From positions 1 to 64,000 of the forward strand of contig JAZNAQ010000035.1 of NCBI GenBank assembly GCA_045586595.1: a stretch of DNA of 64,000 bases, in the 5' to 3' direction. The notes under the pieces are model-generated. The model searched no databases. It was not told where the DNA came from and saw only the letters and a program-made list of their open reading frames with translations. Positions 15,693-24,850 of this stretch are shown in pieces; the first letter of the stretch is position 1, and the number at the start of each line of letters is the position of its first letter. Origin of the DNA: SIG480 sp045586595 (GTDB lineage: Bacteria > Bacillota > Clostridia > Oscillospirales > JAAYXM01). A program made the translations under genes and the position numbers.

Positions 15693-17276
15693 TCAATCAT
15701 TATTTAAAAATTTAAATATCTTTTTATTCCCTAAAATGAGTTTTTTCTCATCTTCGCCCACTGCTCCGACAAAAAAAGCACACGTTACACATACAAAAAC
15801 ACCGACAAAAACGGACAAAATTGTGGAAATGTGAGGTGCAAAAGTGCTCTTTATCAAATTTTCGAATGAACGGGCAGCAACGAAAGTAGCTCCACCCATC
15901 AAGGCGGGTTTTCCAAAAATCTTTGTTATGCTAACCTCAACAAACGGGTATTTTTTAAACGCCGCGATATTCAAAACTGCGATTGTTATATAACACAGCA
16001 CCGTGCTCACCGGCGCACCATATATGTTTACATCAGGTTTCGCAACAAGCACGAGATTAGACACAATCTTTACCGTGGCGCCTATAAGCATTGAAATTAC
16101 AGGTATATGCGCACGCCCCAGCGACTGATGAACTGCGCTTGTAACAGTGACAAGCGCGAGCGGCGGAATTGCCACAGCAAGGCATATAAGCATTTTAGAA
16201 GACGCTTTTATACACTCTGCATCAACGCTTGCTCCGTACAGCAAATCAAGCACTCCGTACGAAATCGCACCCAAACCGCACGCTGCGGGAACAGCTATCA
16301 TAGCAGTAATACGAAGCCCCGAGTTTATGGTTTTATCTGCACGAATATACTCATGCCGTGCGAAGGCTGCAGACAGTGCCGGGATAAGCGATACTGCGAG
16401 TGTTGTAATTACCGCAGACGGTAAATTAAATACAGTTGAGGCATATGTGTACGCGCCGTAAAGCCATTTTGCCCGATATTCTGAAAAACCGTTTTCTTGC
16501 AGAAGGTTCATAACCAGAGCGCTGTCAATTACATTTGTCAGGCTTATAACTGCCGCACCCATTGTTATCGGTATCGCAAGAAGCATAAGCTCTTTAAGTA
16601 TACGGCGTCGGCTTTTTCTGGAACGGGCTCTTAATGCTCTCAAATCGTCACGGCAAAACGCAAAATGTAGGGCAGACAAAAACGCTCCTGCCGTAACTCC
16701 GAGCACAGCACCTGCTGATACCACATCTTCGTCCATGCCTATTTTTTTCAGATACCACGCCGCCGCAAGACCTATAACGAGCTTTCCGAGAGCTTCAATA
16801 ACCTCAGATATTGCCGTGGGATACATATTTGAGCGGCCTTGAAAGTAGCCTCGGTTTATTGCCGACATAGACACAAACAGAACAGCCGGAGAAATTGCCC
16901 TTATTGATGTGGCGGCATCAGCGCTGCCCATAAAGCGCGCAAGCTGCTCTGCACCAACAAACATAAAAGCAAAACCTAAAAACCCCACAAGCGCAAACGT
17001 AAGGTATGAAACTTTGTATATTTTATACATCTCTCCGCCATCACCTGAGGCGTATGCTTCCGAAATCATCTTCGACACAGCCGCGGGAACGCCTGCGGTA
17101 GAGAGCACAAACAAAAGCGCGTAAATATTATACGCTATAGAAAAATCCGCCATACCGACAGGTCCAAGCAGACCCCCGAGCGGTATTTTATAGCACGCGC
17201 CGATTACCTTTACAACAATGCCCGCAATCGCAAGAATCGCGGCACCGTGAACAAAGCTCTGTCTTTTTTCTTTCAT
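15693..17276 (-). CDS. Polysaccharide/lipid flippase, SpoVB/YabM type (MATE-like)
   Basis: A membrane protein of the MOP (MurJ/SpoVB/Wzx) superfamily with about 14 hydrophobic segments across 527 residues. It opens with SFVHGAAILAIAGIVVKVIG and YKIPLGGLLGPVGMADF, typical of SpoVB/YabM. Such proteins flip lipid-linked wall or polysaccharide precursors; SpoVB homologues act in cortex synthesis. The start is the ATG at 17276; the codon before it is GTG. Placement upstream of mazG-hup-rqcP-yabP mirrors yabM in Bacillus. Confidence 0.88.
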   Translation of the reverse strand: MKEKRQSFVHGAAILAIAGIVVKVIGACYKIPLGGLLGPVGMADFSIAYNIYALLFVLSTAGVPAAVSKMISEAYASGDGGEMYKIYKVSYLTFALVGFLGFAFMFVGAEQLARFMGSADAATSIRAISPAVLFVSMSAINRGYFQGRSNMYPTAISEVIEALGKLVIGLAAAWYLKKIGMDEDVVSAGAVLGVTAGAFLSALHFAFCRDDLRALRARSRKSRRRILKELMLLAIPITMGAAVISLTNVIDSALVMNLLQENGFSEYRAKWLYGAYTYASTVFNLPSAVITTLAVSLIPALSAAFARHEYIRADKTINSGLRITAMIAVPAACGLGAISYGVLDLLYGASVDAECIKASSKMLICLAVAIPPLALVTVTSAVHQSLGRAHIPVISMLIGATVKIVSNLVLVAKPDVNIYGAPVSTVLCYITIAVLNIAAFKKYPFVEVSITKIFGKPALMGGATFVAARSFENLIKSTFAPHISTILSVFVGVFVCVTCAFFVGAVGEDEKKLILGNKKIFKFLNND

Positions 17277-17333
17277 CACACAAACTCACATCCTAAACCT
17301 CTGATATGTGAATTTATGTAATAAGCTCGGCAT

Positions 17334-18605
17334 TTATGCTCTTACACTTCGTTTGGCACGCTCTATATCTATTGTTTTAAACTCACCGTTCTCATAGAGA
17401 ATTTTGCCTGCCACCATAGTCATCACGACATCTGCGCCGTTTGCCGCATATACCGTATTGGATATTGCATTATGGCACGGAACAAGGTGTGGGCGGTCAA
17501 AATCAAGCATTATTATATCAGCCTCAAAACCTGCTTTAATTACGCCGCAATCGCCTCTGCCCTGTGCCTTTGCCCCGTTTACTGTTGCGGCGCGCAGAGC
17601 TGTGTATGCGTCAATCGCCGTGGGGTCGTTATTTATTCCTTTATGGAGAATTGCAAACAGCTTTATCTCCTCAAACATGTCTGTGTTGTTGTTACTTGCA
17701 ACTCCGTCCGTTGCAAGGGTTACATTCAGACCGTGCCTGAACATTTCGAGTACGGGCGCAACGCCTGATGCAAGCTTTAAGTTACTTACCGGGCAATGTG
17801 CAACCGAGCCACCGACGCTATTTAAGATATCCATATCGTTCTCTGTCATATAACAGCAGTGTGCAAGAAGCGGAGATGTGCCCTCAAAAAGACCTTCGGC
17901 GAAAAACTGCTCTGTCGGGGTTTTGCCGTATTTTCCAATACACTTTTCATGCTCAGCGCGAGTCTCTGATGTGTGTATCTGCAAAATAAGATTATTCTCT
18001 TTGGCAATCTCTGCCGTTCTGATGCGGCACTCGGTTTCAGAAGTGTATTCGGCATGAATGGAAATATCTGCCTGAAGCCTACCGTTGTCATACATATGCA
18101 CTCTGTCAATGAGCGACTTTGTTTCTGCCACAGACGGCATTTCTGAGAAATTTTTACCATCACCTACGATTGAGCGCGAAAGGTTTGCGCGTATTCCTGA
18201 GTTCTCTGCCACATCTGCTATCGCGTCAACAAAAAAGTAGCTGTCAGAAAAGGAAGTTGTTCCCGAGGCGAGCATCTCGGCAACAGCAAGCTCTGTCCCG
18301 GCGCGTACCGAATCGGCGCACAGCTTGTCCTCTGCAGGCCAAATATGCTCGCGAAGCCATACATCGAGCTCGCAGTCGTCAGACAGCCCGCGAAACAGTG
18401 TCATGGGCACATGCGTATGAGTATTGATAAGCCCGGGCATAAGAAGCTTTCCTCGTGCGTCAATCCTGCGCACGAAATTGCCTTCAGGCTCTCTTGTACC
18501 CACATATTCTATCTTTCTACCTGCTATTGCAACATATGCATTTTCAAGATACGGGGCGCTATCGTCCATCGTGATAACCCGCGCATTTTCAAAAAGTATA
18601 TTCAT
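17334..18605 (-). CDS. mtaD: Amidohydrolase, MtaD-type (MTA/SAH or related deaminase)
   Basis: A metal-dependent amidohydrolase, likely a 5-methylthioadenosine/S-adenosylhomocysteine deaminase or chlorohydrolase-like guanine/adenine-type deaminase. Metal and catalytic residues are visible: HTHVPMTLFRG (about 63), HAEYTSE, HTSET followed by a conserved Glu, HCCYM, and LATDGVASNN. The start at 18605 (MNILFENARVITMDD) matches the family N terminus and follows GAGGGAAGA; an ATG at 18674 would overlap the upstream gene. The product is 423 residues, normal. The substrate is inferred from family only. Confidence 0.83.
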   Translation of the reverse strand: MNILFENARVITMDDSAPYLENAYVAIAGRKIEYVGTREPEGNFVRRIDARGKLLMPGLINTHTHVPMTLFRGLSDDCELDVWLREHIWPAEDKLCADSVRAGTELAVAEMLASGTTSFSDSYFFVDAIADVAENSGIRANLSRSIVGDGKNFSEMPSVAETKSLIDRVHMYDNGRLQADISIHAEYTSETECRIRTAEIAKENNLILQIHTSETRAEHEKCIGKYGKTPTEQFFAEGLFEGTSPLLAHCCYMTENDMDILNSVGGSVAHCPVSNLKLASGVAPVLEMFRHGLNVTLATDGVASNNNTDMFEEIKLFAILHKGINNDPTAIDAYTALRAATVNGAKAQGRGDCGVIKAGFEADIIMLDFDRPHLVPCHNAISNTVYAANGADVVMTMVAGKILYENGEFKTIDIERAKRSVRA

Positions 18606-18630
18606 AAAATCTTCCCTCTGTAAATTCATA

Positions 18631-18658
18631 TTGGCGGCGTGCAGTAACACGCCGCCAA
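18631..18658 (-). other. GC-rich hairpin between the zinc-ribbon gene and mtaD
   Basis: Perfect 11 bp arms TTGGCGGCGTG (18631-18641) and CACGCCGCCAA (18648-18658) in the short gap. No clear T run follows in the minus direction, so termination may be partial. Confidence 0.5.
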
Positions 18659-18663
18659 TAGCG

Positions 18664-19062
18664 TTAATCATCAAGCCTTGTGCCGCAATTTGAGCAGAAA
18701 ATGCTGCCAGGCTCGTTTACTTTGCCGCATTCGTCGCATTTCTTAGCCGAAGCTTCACTCTCAAGCTGGGCGCGAAGCTCCTCAATCTGACCTTTTTTCT
18801 CATCAATCGCAAGAAGCCTTGCATCAAGCTCTTCTGTTGATGTCTCCTCATTACTGTGCGCCGCATAAATCAAGCGGCCGACTTCTTTGTAGAGAACCTC
18901 TATATCGGTTGTAAGGTCAAAAATCTTAAGATTTATCTTCGATACGTTATATACATCTTTTGCCTTTTCGCCCGCGCTTTCTGCGGTTTTTGTGGCAAAT
19001 ACACCCGCAGCAGTTGCCCCTGCGCAAATTTTATCCCATATACCTCTTATCTTATCATTCAT
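18664..19062 (-). CDS. Zinc-ribbon protein with N-terminal helical region
   Basis: A 132-residue protein of unknown role. Residues 1-100 are predicted to be helical and partly coiled coil (DVYNVSKINLKIFDLTTDIE, DEKKGQIEELRAQLESE). The C terminus is a double CxxC zinc ribbon, CDECGKVNEPGSIFCSNCG. A strong AAGGAGG precedes the ATG. It has its own transcript or leads into mtaD. No enzymatic motif seen. Confidence 0.8.
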   Translation of the reverse strand: MNDKIRGIWDKICAGATAAGVFATKTAESAGEKAKDVYNVSKINLKIFDLTTDIEVLYKEVGRLIYAAHSNEETSTEELDARLLAIDEKKGQIEELRAQLESEASAKKCDECGKVNEPGSIFCSNCGTRLDD

Positions 19063-19125
19063 ATAAAAAACCTCCTTAAAAATAACTCAGCTTTTATACC
19101 AGTATACTACCATTGCACTTCAAAA

Positions 19126-20061
19126 TCAATACTTAAAGCTACCGCCGCCGATAAACTCACGAAGAAGCGAGTCCTTCGGGACAAAGTCATCAGAGAGGTC
19201 GTCAAATCCGTTTACATTCTCCATCATCTGGCACACCTCGTCATATCTTGCTATTCCTTCAGGGACACGCAACACAGCTTTTTTGAGGTGCTTTTTCAGT
19301 ACTGCTACTTCATATTCATGAGTTGAGTTAATTATAATATCTGCTCTGTCCTTAAACGGCGAGATGTACATTTTTTCACCACGGCGTATGCCGTCCCATA
19401 TGGCAAGCGTAAAATCCGCATCTGCACCGCGGAAGAGGTTATCACGCACGATTCTGCGAGTGATACGAGTCCATGTCCCTTTATAAAACACACTGCCGTC
19501 TCTCATAAAATTGCTTCGGGCCGAGATATAGAGCTTTATGCCGTGTGAGCCTGCGGCTGAAGTTATATCATCATTGAGTGCATGTATTCCCTCAAAAATG
19601 ACAACCTCGTTCTTCTTTAGACAAAGCGGGCTGACCGTTTTAGAACGGCGTTGGTTTTTAAAGTCAAACTTAGGGACGAGAACCTCTCTTCCTGCAGTTA
19701 TATCCGCAATGTGTTTATTGAGTAGCGGCATATCAAGACACAGCGGAGATTCATAGTCTATCTCCCCATCTTCGGTTTTCGGCGCAGTGTTGTGATCAAC
19801 TGTTCTGAAATAATCGTCAAGCGACACAGAACGCGTACCCACACCCCGGTCTTCAAGGGCGCGCTCAAGCTTGAGCGCCGTTGTGGTCTTACCTGAGCCG
19901 GAAGGGCCCGAAAGAAGAACAACACAGCTCTCCTGAACCTTTTCTGATATCTTCTTTGCGGCTGACATAACAGCCTTTTCATATGCAGCCTCGCACTCTG
20001 CAACAAAACCGCGTGGGTCCGTTTTTATTTCAAAGTTAATCTCTTTTACGTCAAGCGCCAT
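19126..20061 (-). CDS. Uridine kinase-like nucleoside kinase
   Basis: A P-loop kinase of the phosphoribulokinase/uridine kinase family: Walker A GPSGSGKTT (about 52-60), SLDDYF after it, DFKNQRR and VVIFEGIHALND, as in uridine kinases. About 50 residues precede the P-loop, but there is no complete TGS domain as in the long clostridial versions. The start at 20061 (MALDVKE) gives 6 nt to GGAGGAG; the upstream ATG would abut it. It is 12 bp after hemZ on the same strand. Nucleoside phosphorylation is likely but the substrate is uncertain. Confidence 0.8.
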   Translation of the reverse strand: MALDVKEINFEIKTDPRGFVAECEAAYEKAVMSAAKKISEKVQESCVVLLSGPSGSGKTTTALKLERALEDRGVGTRSVSLDDYFRTVDHNTAPKTEDGEIDYESPLCLDMPLLNKHIADITAGREVLVPKFDFKNQRRSKTVSPLCLKKNEVVIFEGIHALNDDITSAAGSHGIKLYISARSNFMRDGSVFYKGTWTRITRRIVRDNLFRGADADFTLAIWDGIRRGEKMYISPFKDRADIIINSTHEYEVAVLKKHLKKAVLRVPEGIARYDEVCQMMENVNGFDDLSDDFVPKDSLLREFIGGGSFKY

Positions 20062-20073
20062 GCACATCTCCTC

Positions 20074-21546
20074 CTACCCCTTGAAAAAGTCAACAAGCTT
20101 CTTTGCGGTCAAATCAATCTTTTCCTCTGCATTATTGTATTCATATGGATATTTAGGGTTGAATATTCTTTCGATTCTGCCTTTTTCGCGGTCGATGAGT
20201 TTTGTTACCCCTCCCGCTCCGGCAGAAAGTATTGTGTGAAGCTCATCCATAATGTAATTATTATACGCACTCTCGCAGCCGGATTTTGAGTACCCCACGT
20301 TCTCAAGGTTTCCGGACATATATTTCTGGCGGTAAAGGTAGTACGGCACAAAACCTGCATCATTAAGCGTATGCATTGCATACTCAACCATTTTCTCCGT
20401 TACCGCACCATCGGGAAGCATATATTTTTCACGATGGAGCTCAGACCCCTTCTTCAATGCAAGAGTGTGCACAGTTATATTCTCGGGAGAGAGCTCTGTC
20501 ATTCTATCTACCGAATTTTTAAAACTTTCAAAATCATCGCCCGGAAGCCCCGCAATCAAGTCAGTGTTTATCATAAGCCCACCAACTCTGCGTACATCTT
20601 CTATCGCACGCACAACATCCGCCGCCGTATGACGCCTGTCCATCTGTTTCAGAATTTCATCATTCATCGTCTGTGGGTTCACGCTTATGCGCGTCGCACC
20701 CATATCACATATGGTTTGAATTTTATCAGGCGTGAGTGTATCGGGTCTGCCTCCCTCTACCGTATATTCCTCAGCGTTTTTTACATCAAAGTTTTTTTGT
20801 ATCTGCCCCATGACAAAAGCAAGCTCGTCACATTCAAGGGCTGTGGGTGTGCCTCCGCCTATATAGACCGAGCGTAGGTTTAATCCCGCTTCCTTTGCCG
20901 CATGGCCGAGCTTTGAAAGCTCACCTGCAAGCATCTTGAGATATGGTGTGACAAGCCCTCTCGCCTTTTCTATTGAGTGGCTTACAAACGAACAATATCG
21001 GCAACGTGACACGCAAAACGGTATGCCAACATAGAGCGACATATCCTGCCGCCCCGTATTCTCTGCCATATGCTCTGCTCGGGACGCGCACCTTACCGCA
21101 AGGCGGGCGCGCTCAGGTTCGACAAAGTAGTCGCGGCACATTGCAGAAGTTGCCGCGTCCTCCGTCATTCCCATTTTTATGTATGTTGCCGCAACCTTTG
21201 ACGGTCTAATTCCCGTAAGTGCACCCCACGCGGGAGCCTTTGGGAGAAGCGGAAGCGACGCGCGGTAGAACGATGTCTTTATCGCACGCTTTGCGCAGCG
21301 TTTTTTATCCTCTTCGTCATCAGACGGAGAAAACGAAAACTCAGCCTCGCCTCGGCTTTCCTTTCCGTTCACGTTTATTTCTGTTTCTGAAAAAAAGGTT
21401 TTATCCCGCAACACCAGTTTTGAAACTGCCCAATCGCCGCTTGTGGGTTTTTCATCTGCTATAACAGCATGTGAGTTAGGGAACAGGCACATGTAAATCT
21501 GCTGTGCGGCAAACCCGAAATCATGCCCCGAAAGTATCAGTTTCAA
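20074..21546 (-). CDS. hemZ: Radical SAM HemZ-family protein (coproporphyrinogen dehydrogenase-like)
   Basis: A radical SAM enzyme: YVGIPFCVSRCRYCSFVSH gives the CxxxCxxC cluster (about 177-184), then GGGTPT and RISVNPQTMND as in HemN/HemZ. The 160-residue N-terminal domain with LTGIRPSK is the HemZ-specific extension. Annotated HemZ proteins are called oxygen-independent coproporphyrinogen dehydrogenases, but no other haem gene is present here and the assignment of activity is by family. The length of 490 is usual. It overlaps the preceding MBL gene by 4 bp. Confidence 0.88.
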   Translation of the reverse strand: MKLILSGHDFGFAAQQIYMCLFPNSHAVIADEKPTSGDWAVSKLVLRDKTFFSETEINVNGKESRGEAEFSFSPSDDEEDKKRCAKRAIKTSFYRASLPLLPKAPAWGALTGIRPSKVAATYIKMGMTEDAATSAMCRDYFVEPERARLAVRCASRAEHMAENTGRQDMSLYVGIPFCVSRCRYCSFVSHSIEKARGLVTPYLKMLAGELSKLGHAAKEAGLNLRSVYIGGGTPTALECDELAFVMGQIQKNFDVKNAEEYTVEGGRPDTLTPDKIQTICDMGATRISVNPQTMNDEILKQMDRRHTAADVVRAIEDVRRVGGLMINTDLIAGLPGDDFESFKNSVDRMTELSPENITVHTLALKKGSELHREKYMLPDGAVTEKMVEYAMHTLNDAGFVPYYLYRQKYMSGNLENVGYSKSGCESAYNNYIMDELHTILSAGAGGVTKLIDREKGRIERIFNPKYPYEYNNAEEKIDLTAKKLVDFFKG

Positions 21547-22172
21547 CTTCTCATCGCCTCAGCCATATACGGATTTGTCTTACGTTCATTCTCAAGTGTT
21601 GTAGCTCGCTCGTGGCCCGGCAGGACTTTATAGTCACCCGGAAGCTCATATAGCTTTTTGAGCGATTTCATTATTTCAGAATAATTGCCTCCCGCGAGGT
21701 CGCATCTGCCGCAAGTTCCCGCAAACAGGGTATCCCCCGAAAACATCACATCCTCACAAATTATGCACATACTTCCCTCGGTATGGCCGGGCGTGGGAAT
21801 AAACTCAAAATGCATATCTCCTACATCTGTCGCGCCACCGCCGACTATCTCAATATCGGCATAGAGCGGAATGAATTTGCGGCGGCGAAGCATCGTCTGG
21901 CCTGAGAGCTCAGCATCACACATTCTCTCTTTTTCAGCGGCATGTGCAACAAGCTTTGCCCCCGTTTGCTTTATAATCTCATCTGCGGCAAGAGTGTGGT
22001 CAAAGTGGGCATGGGTCAGAAATACACACTTAATCTCAACCCCAAGCTCTTTTGCCGCCGCGAGTATCCTCTCGGCATCGGCACCAGGGTCAATTACTAC
22101 AGCAGCTTTGCCACTGTAAGCGATATAACAGTTTGTTCTTATAAAACCTACGACAAGCGTTTTTACATTCAT
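21543..22172 (-). CDS. MBL-fold metallo-hydrolase (glyoxalase II-like)
   Basis: A zinc hydrolase of the metallo-beta-lactamase fold. It has THAHFDHT (HxHxDH), GHTEGSMC, SGDTLFAGTCGRCDL and a final PGHERATTLENE, resembling YqgX/GloB-like thioesterases of 200-210 residues that lack the C-terminal glyoxalase II domain. The substrate is unknown. It overlaps dtd by one base upstream and hemZ by 4 bp downstream, so it is part of a tight rel-dtd-MBL-hemZ operon seen widely in Clostridia. Confidence 0.9.
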   Translation of the reverse strand: MNVKTLVVGFIRTNCYIAYSGKAAVVIDPGADAERILAAAKELGVEIKCVFLTHAHFDHTLAADEIIKQTGAKLVAHAAEKERMCDAELSGQTMLRRRKFIPLYADIEIVGGGATDVGDMHFEFIPTPGHTEGSMCIICEDVMFSGDTLFAGTCGRCDLAGGNYSEIMKSLKKLYELPGDYKVLPGHERATTLENERKTNPYMAEAMRS

Positions 22173-22636
22173 TATCTATCATTTCCTCCGAATACATCCT
22201 TTGTATCCATAACAACCGTAACAGGTCCGTCATTTACCGACTCAAGCTCCATATATGCCCCGAACACCCCTGTTTCGGTCTTATATCCTGCATCACGAAG
22301 AAGTGCAACAAAGTATTCATATAATGGCCTTGCAAGCTCGGGGCGTGCTGCATCAACAAAGCTGGGGCGATTTCCCTTCTGCGTATTTGCATAGAGTGTA
22401 AAGTTTGAAACAACCATCATGGACCCATTAACCTGCGAGCATGACAGATTGAGTTTTTCCTCAGAGTCTTCAAATATACGCATCATTGATATTTTCTTTG
22501 CAAGGTATTCGGCATCTGCCTCCGAGTCAGTTGTTGACACGCCCAGCAGAATAAGAAGTCCTTTTTTTATTTTCGAATGAGTTGCGCCGTCAATTTTCAC
22601 CTCGGCGGATTTTACCCGCGTAATTACAGCCCTCAC
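22172..22636 (-). CDS. dtd: D-aminoacyl-tRNA deacylase
   Basis: Removes D-amino acids (and glycine mischarged on tRNA-Ala) from tRNA. Family motifs are MRAVITRVKSAEVKIDG at the start, SQVNGSMMVVSNFTLYANT (catalytic SxF region) and the C-terminal GPVTVVMDT cross-subunit motif. The length of 154 is typical. It sits between rel and the MBL hydrolase in a conserved operon. Confidence 0.95.
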   Translation of the reverse strand: MRAVITRVKSAEVKIDGATHSKIKKGLLILLGVSTTDSEADAEYLAKKISMMRIFEDSEEKLNLSCSQVNGSMMVVSNFTLYANTQKGNRPSFVDAARPELARPLYEYFVALLRDAGYKTETGVFGAYMELESVNDGPVTVVMDTKDVFGGNDR

Positions 22637-22666
22637 GAAATTCCCCTCCTCGGAAATGTATTTCTT

Positions 22667-24844
22667 CTAGCTTAGTGAACGCTTAACGTCTATTACTCCC
22701 GCAACTCCGTTAAGCTTATTCATTATATACTCAAGTTGCTCCTTACCATTAATGTTCATGACTACATTTACAACAGCATATCCATCACCGAGCCGGCGAG
22801 CATCGAGCTGATGCACAGGAATCTTGATGTTGTTAAGCACTGTGGCTATATCCATAACAAGACCTGCGCGGTCTTTCGCTGAAATCTGGAGAGATGTCTG
22901 GAATTTATCTTTCACGTCATCTGCCCATGATACACATATCCATCTGCTCAAATCGTCAGAGTCCTTCATTGCACTCACAACATTATGGCAGTCAGACCTA
23001 TGAACTGATACGCCGAACCCGCGAGTGATAAAGCCTATAATTGAGTCTCCCGGAATAGGCGTACAGCAGCGAGCGAACTTAACAAGACAATTCTCAACAC
23101 CCGGAACAATTACACCCGAGTTTGATGTCTTCGGTTTCGGAGCCGCAGCTATCTTCTCCCGGACAATATCATCTGCATCCGGTGCCGGAGGTGCATTCTT
23201 TGAAATCTCTGTTTTAATACGGTTTACTACGCGATTTAGCTTCGTTCCGCCGTAACCTATGCTTGCATACAACTCATCAACATGGTGAAAGGACATCCTT
23301 CCTGCAATGGTGGTGAGTATCTCGTCTGCCTTTTCCTCGGTAAGAACAACCCCCTCGCGCTTGAGCTCACGTTCAAGCTCAGCCTTACCCCTTGCAATGT
23401 TTTCTTCTCTGCATTCTTTTTTAAACCACTGCTTAATCTTATTGCGAGCCTCACCGGTTTTTACTATCTTTATCCAATCACGGTTTGGCCCCTTGCCTGA
23501 ATTTGAGGTAAGAATCTCGACAATTTCTCCGTTCTGGAGCTTATAGTCAAGCTGTACCATTCTTCCGTTAACCTTGGCGCCAACCATGCGGTTACCAACC
23601 GCGGAATGGATAGAATATGCAAAGTCAATCGGTGTAGAGCCCGCGGGAAGGCTTACAACGTCGCCGTTTGGAGTAAACACAAATACTTCATCACTGAACA
23701 TATCAGTCTTAAGTGATGATATAAAGTCTTCATCCTCAACCTCCTGATTTTCAAGAAGCTGGCGCACCCATGCAAGCTTTGACTCAAGAGTGCTCTTATT
23801 TACACCCGATTTATACTTCCAGTGCGCGGCAATGCCGTACTCCGCAGTCTGGTGCATGTCGCGCGTGCGTATCTGCACCTCAAACGGAATACCCTCACGC
23901 CCTATAACCGTGGTATGAAGCGATTGATACATATTGGGCTTTGGCGTACTTATATAATCCTTAAACCTCCCGGGGACCGGATGGTACATATCGTGAATAA
24001 AACCGAGCACATTGTAGCAATCAGCAACGGTTTCAACAATCACACGCATCGCGTAGAGGTCATACACCTCGTCAATCGTCTTGTGCTGTGTGTACATCTT
24101 ACGATAAATGCTGTAAATATGTTTAACTCGGCTTTGTACTTTACCGTCTATCTCTGCTTCATGCAACCGACTTACAAGGCGTTCTTTAATTTGGCTTAAA
24201 AACTCGTCACGTTCTTCGCTGCGCTTTTCAAGCTCCTCGGTTATTTCAGCATATCCTACCGGGTCGAGGCAGCGCAGCGAGCGGTCTTCAAGCTCCCACT
24301 TGATTTTCTGCATACCGAGGCGGTGTGCAAGCGGAGCATATACTTCCATGGTTTCAAGTGCCTTCTCACGCTGTTTTTCAGGCTTATGAAACTCAATCGT
24401 ACGCATATTGTGCAGCCTGTCGGCAATCTTTATTAGGATAACGCGGATGTCCTTTCCCATTGCAAGGAACATTTTGCGCAAATTCTCAATCTGCGCCTCT
24501 TCCTTGCTTGTATAAGGCATCCTCGTAAGCTTTGATACACCTTCGACAATGTCTGCAACTTCCTTGCCGAATTTTGACTTTATCTTGTCATATCCGCACT
24601 CCGTATCCTCAATACAGTCATGCAAAAGCGCCGCGACTACGGAGTCTGTGTCAAGCTCCATATCTGCTACAATTTCAGCAACAGCTATCGGGTGCGTAAC
24701 ATAGTCGCTGCCATCACGGCGTTTCTGGCCCTCATGTGCTTCTGTTGCGATGTCATACGCATCATGGATGCGCTGCTCATCAATATGGGGGATATGCCCC
24801 TTTATTTTGCTTATCAGCTCATGATATTTTGCTTCAGGCATCAT
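22667..24844 (-). CDS. rel: Bifunctional (p)ppGpp synthetase/hydrolase RelA/SpoT
   Basis: Makes and degrades the stringent alarmone. In order: HD hydrolase domain with HDCIED and KIADRLHNMRT (about 50-150), intact; synthetase domain with DLYAMRVIV and FEVQIRTRDMHQ; TGS domain (VFTPNGDVVSLPAGSTPIDF); helical/zinc region with CLVKFARCCTPIPGD; and a C-terminal ACT domain. The length of 725 is the usual long Rel. Both catalytic halves look complete. It starts 6 bp after recJ with no strong ribosome site, so coupled translation is likely. Confidence 0.96.
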   Translation of the reverse strand: MMPEAKYHELISKIKGHIPHIDEQRIHDAYDIATEAHEGQKRRDGSDYVTHPIAVAEIVADMELDTDSVVAALLHDCIEDTECGYDKIKSKFGKEVADIVEGVSKLTRMPYTSKEEAQIENLRKMFLAMGKDIRVILIKIADRLHNMRTIEFHKPEKQREKALETMEVYAPLAHRLGMQKIKWELEDRSLRCLDPVGYAEITEELEKRSEERDEFLSQIKERLVSRLHEAEIDGKVQSRVKHIYSIYRKMYTQHKTIDEVYDLYAMRVIVETVADCYNVLGFIHDMYHPVPGRFKDYISTPKPNMYQSLHTTVIGREGIPFEVQIRTRDMHQTAEYGIAAHWKYKSGVNKSTLESKLAWVRQLLENQEVEDEDFISSLKTDMFSDEVFVFTPNGDVVSLPAGSTPIDFAYSIHSAVGNRMVGAKVNGRMVQLDYKLQNGEIVEILTSNSGKGPNRDWIKIVKTGEARNKIKQWFKKECREENIARGKAELERELKREGVVLTEEKADEILTTIAGRMSFHHVDELYASIGYGGTKLNRVVNRIKTEISKNAPPAPDADDIVREKIAAAPKPKTSNSGVIVPGVENCLVKFARCCTPIPGDSIIGFITRGFGVSVHRSDCHNVVSAMKDSDDLSRWICVSWADDVKDKFQTSLQISAKDRAGLVMDIATVLNNIKIPVHQLDARRLGDGYAVVNVVMNINGKEQLEYIMNKLNGVAGVIDVKRSLS

Positions 24845-24850
24845 ATACCA

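Noticed and set aside
19126..22636. Long plus-strand ORFs opposite the kinase, hemZ, MBL and dtd genes
   Set aside because: The minus-strand proteins carry clear family motifs; the opposite frames show none.
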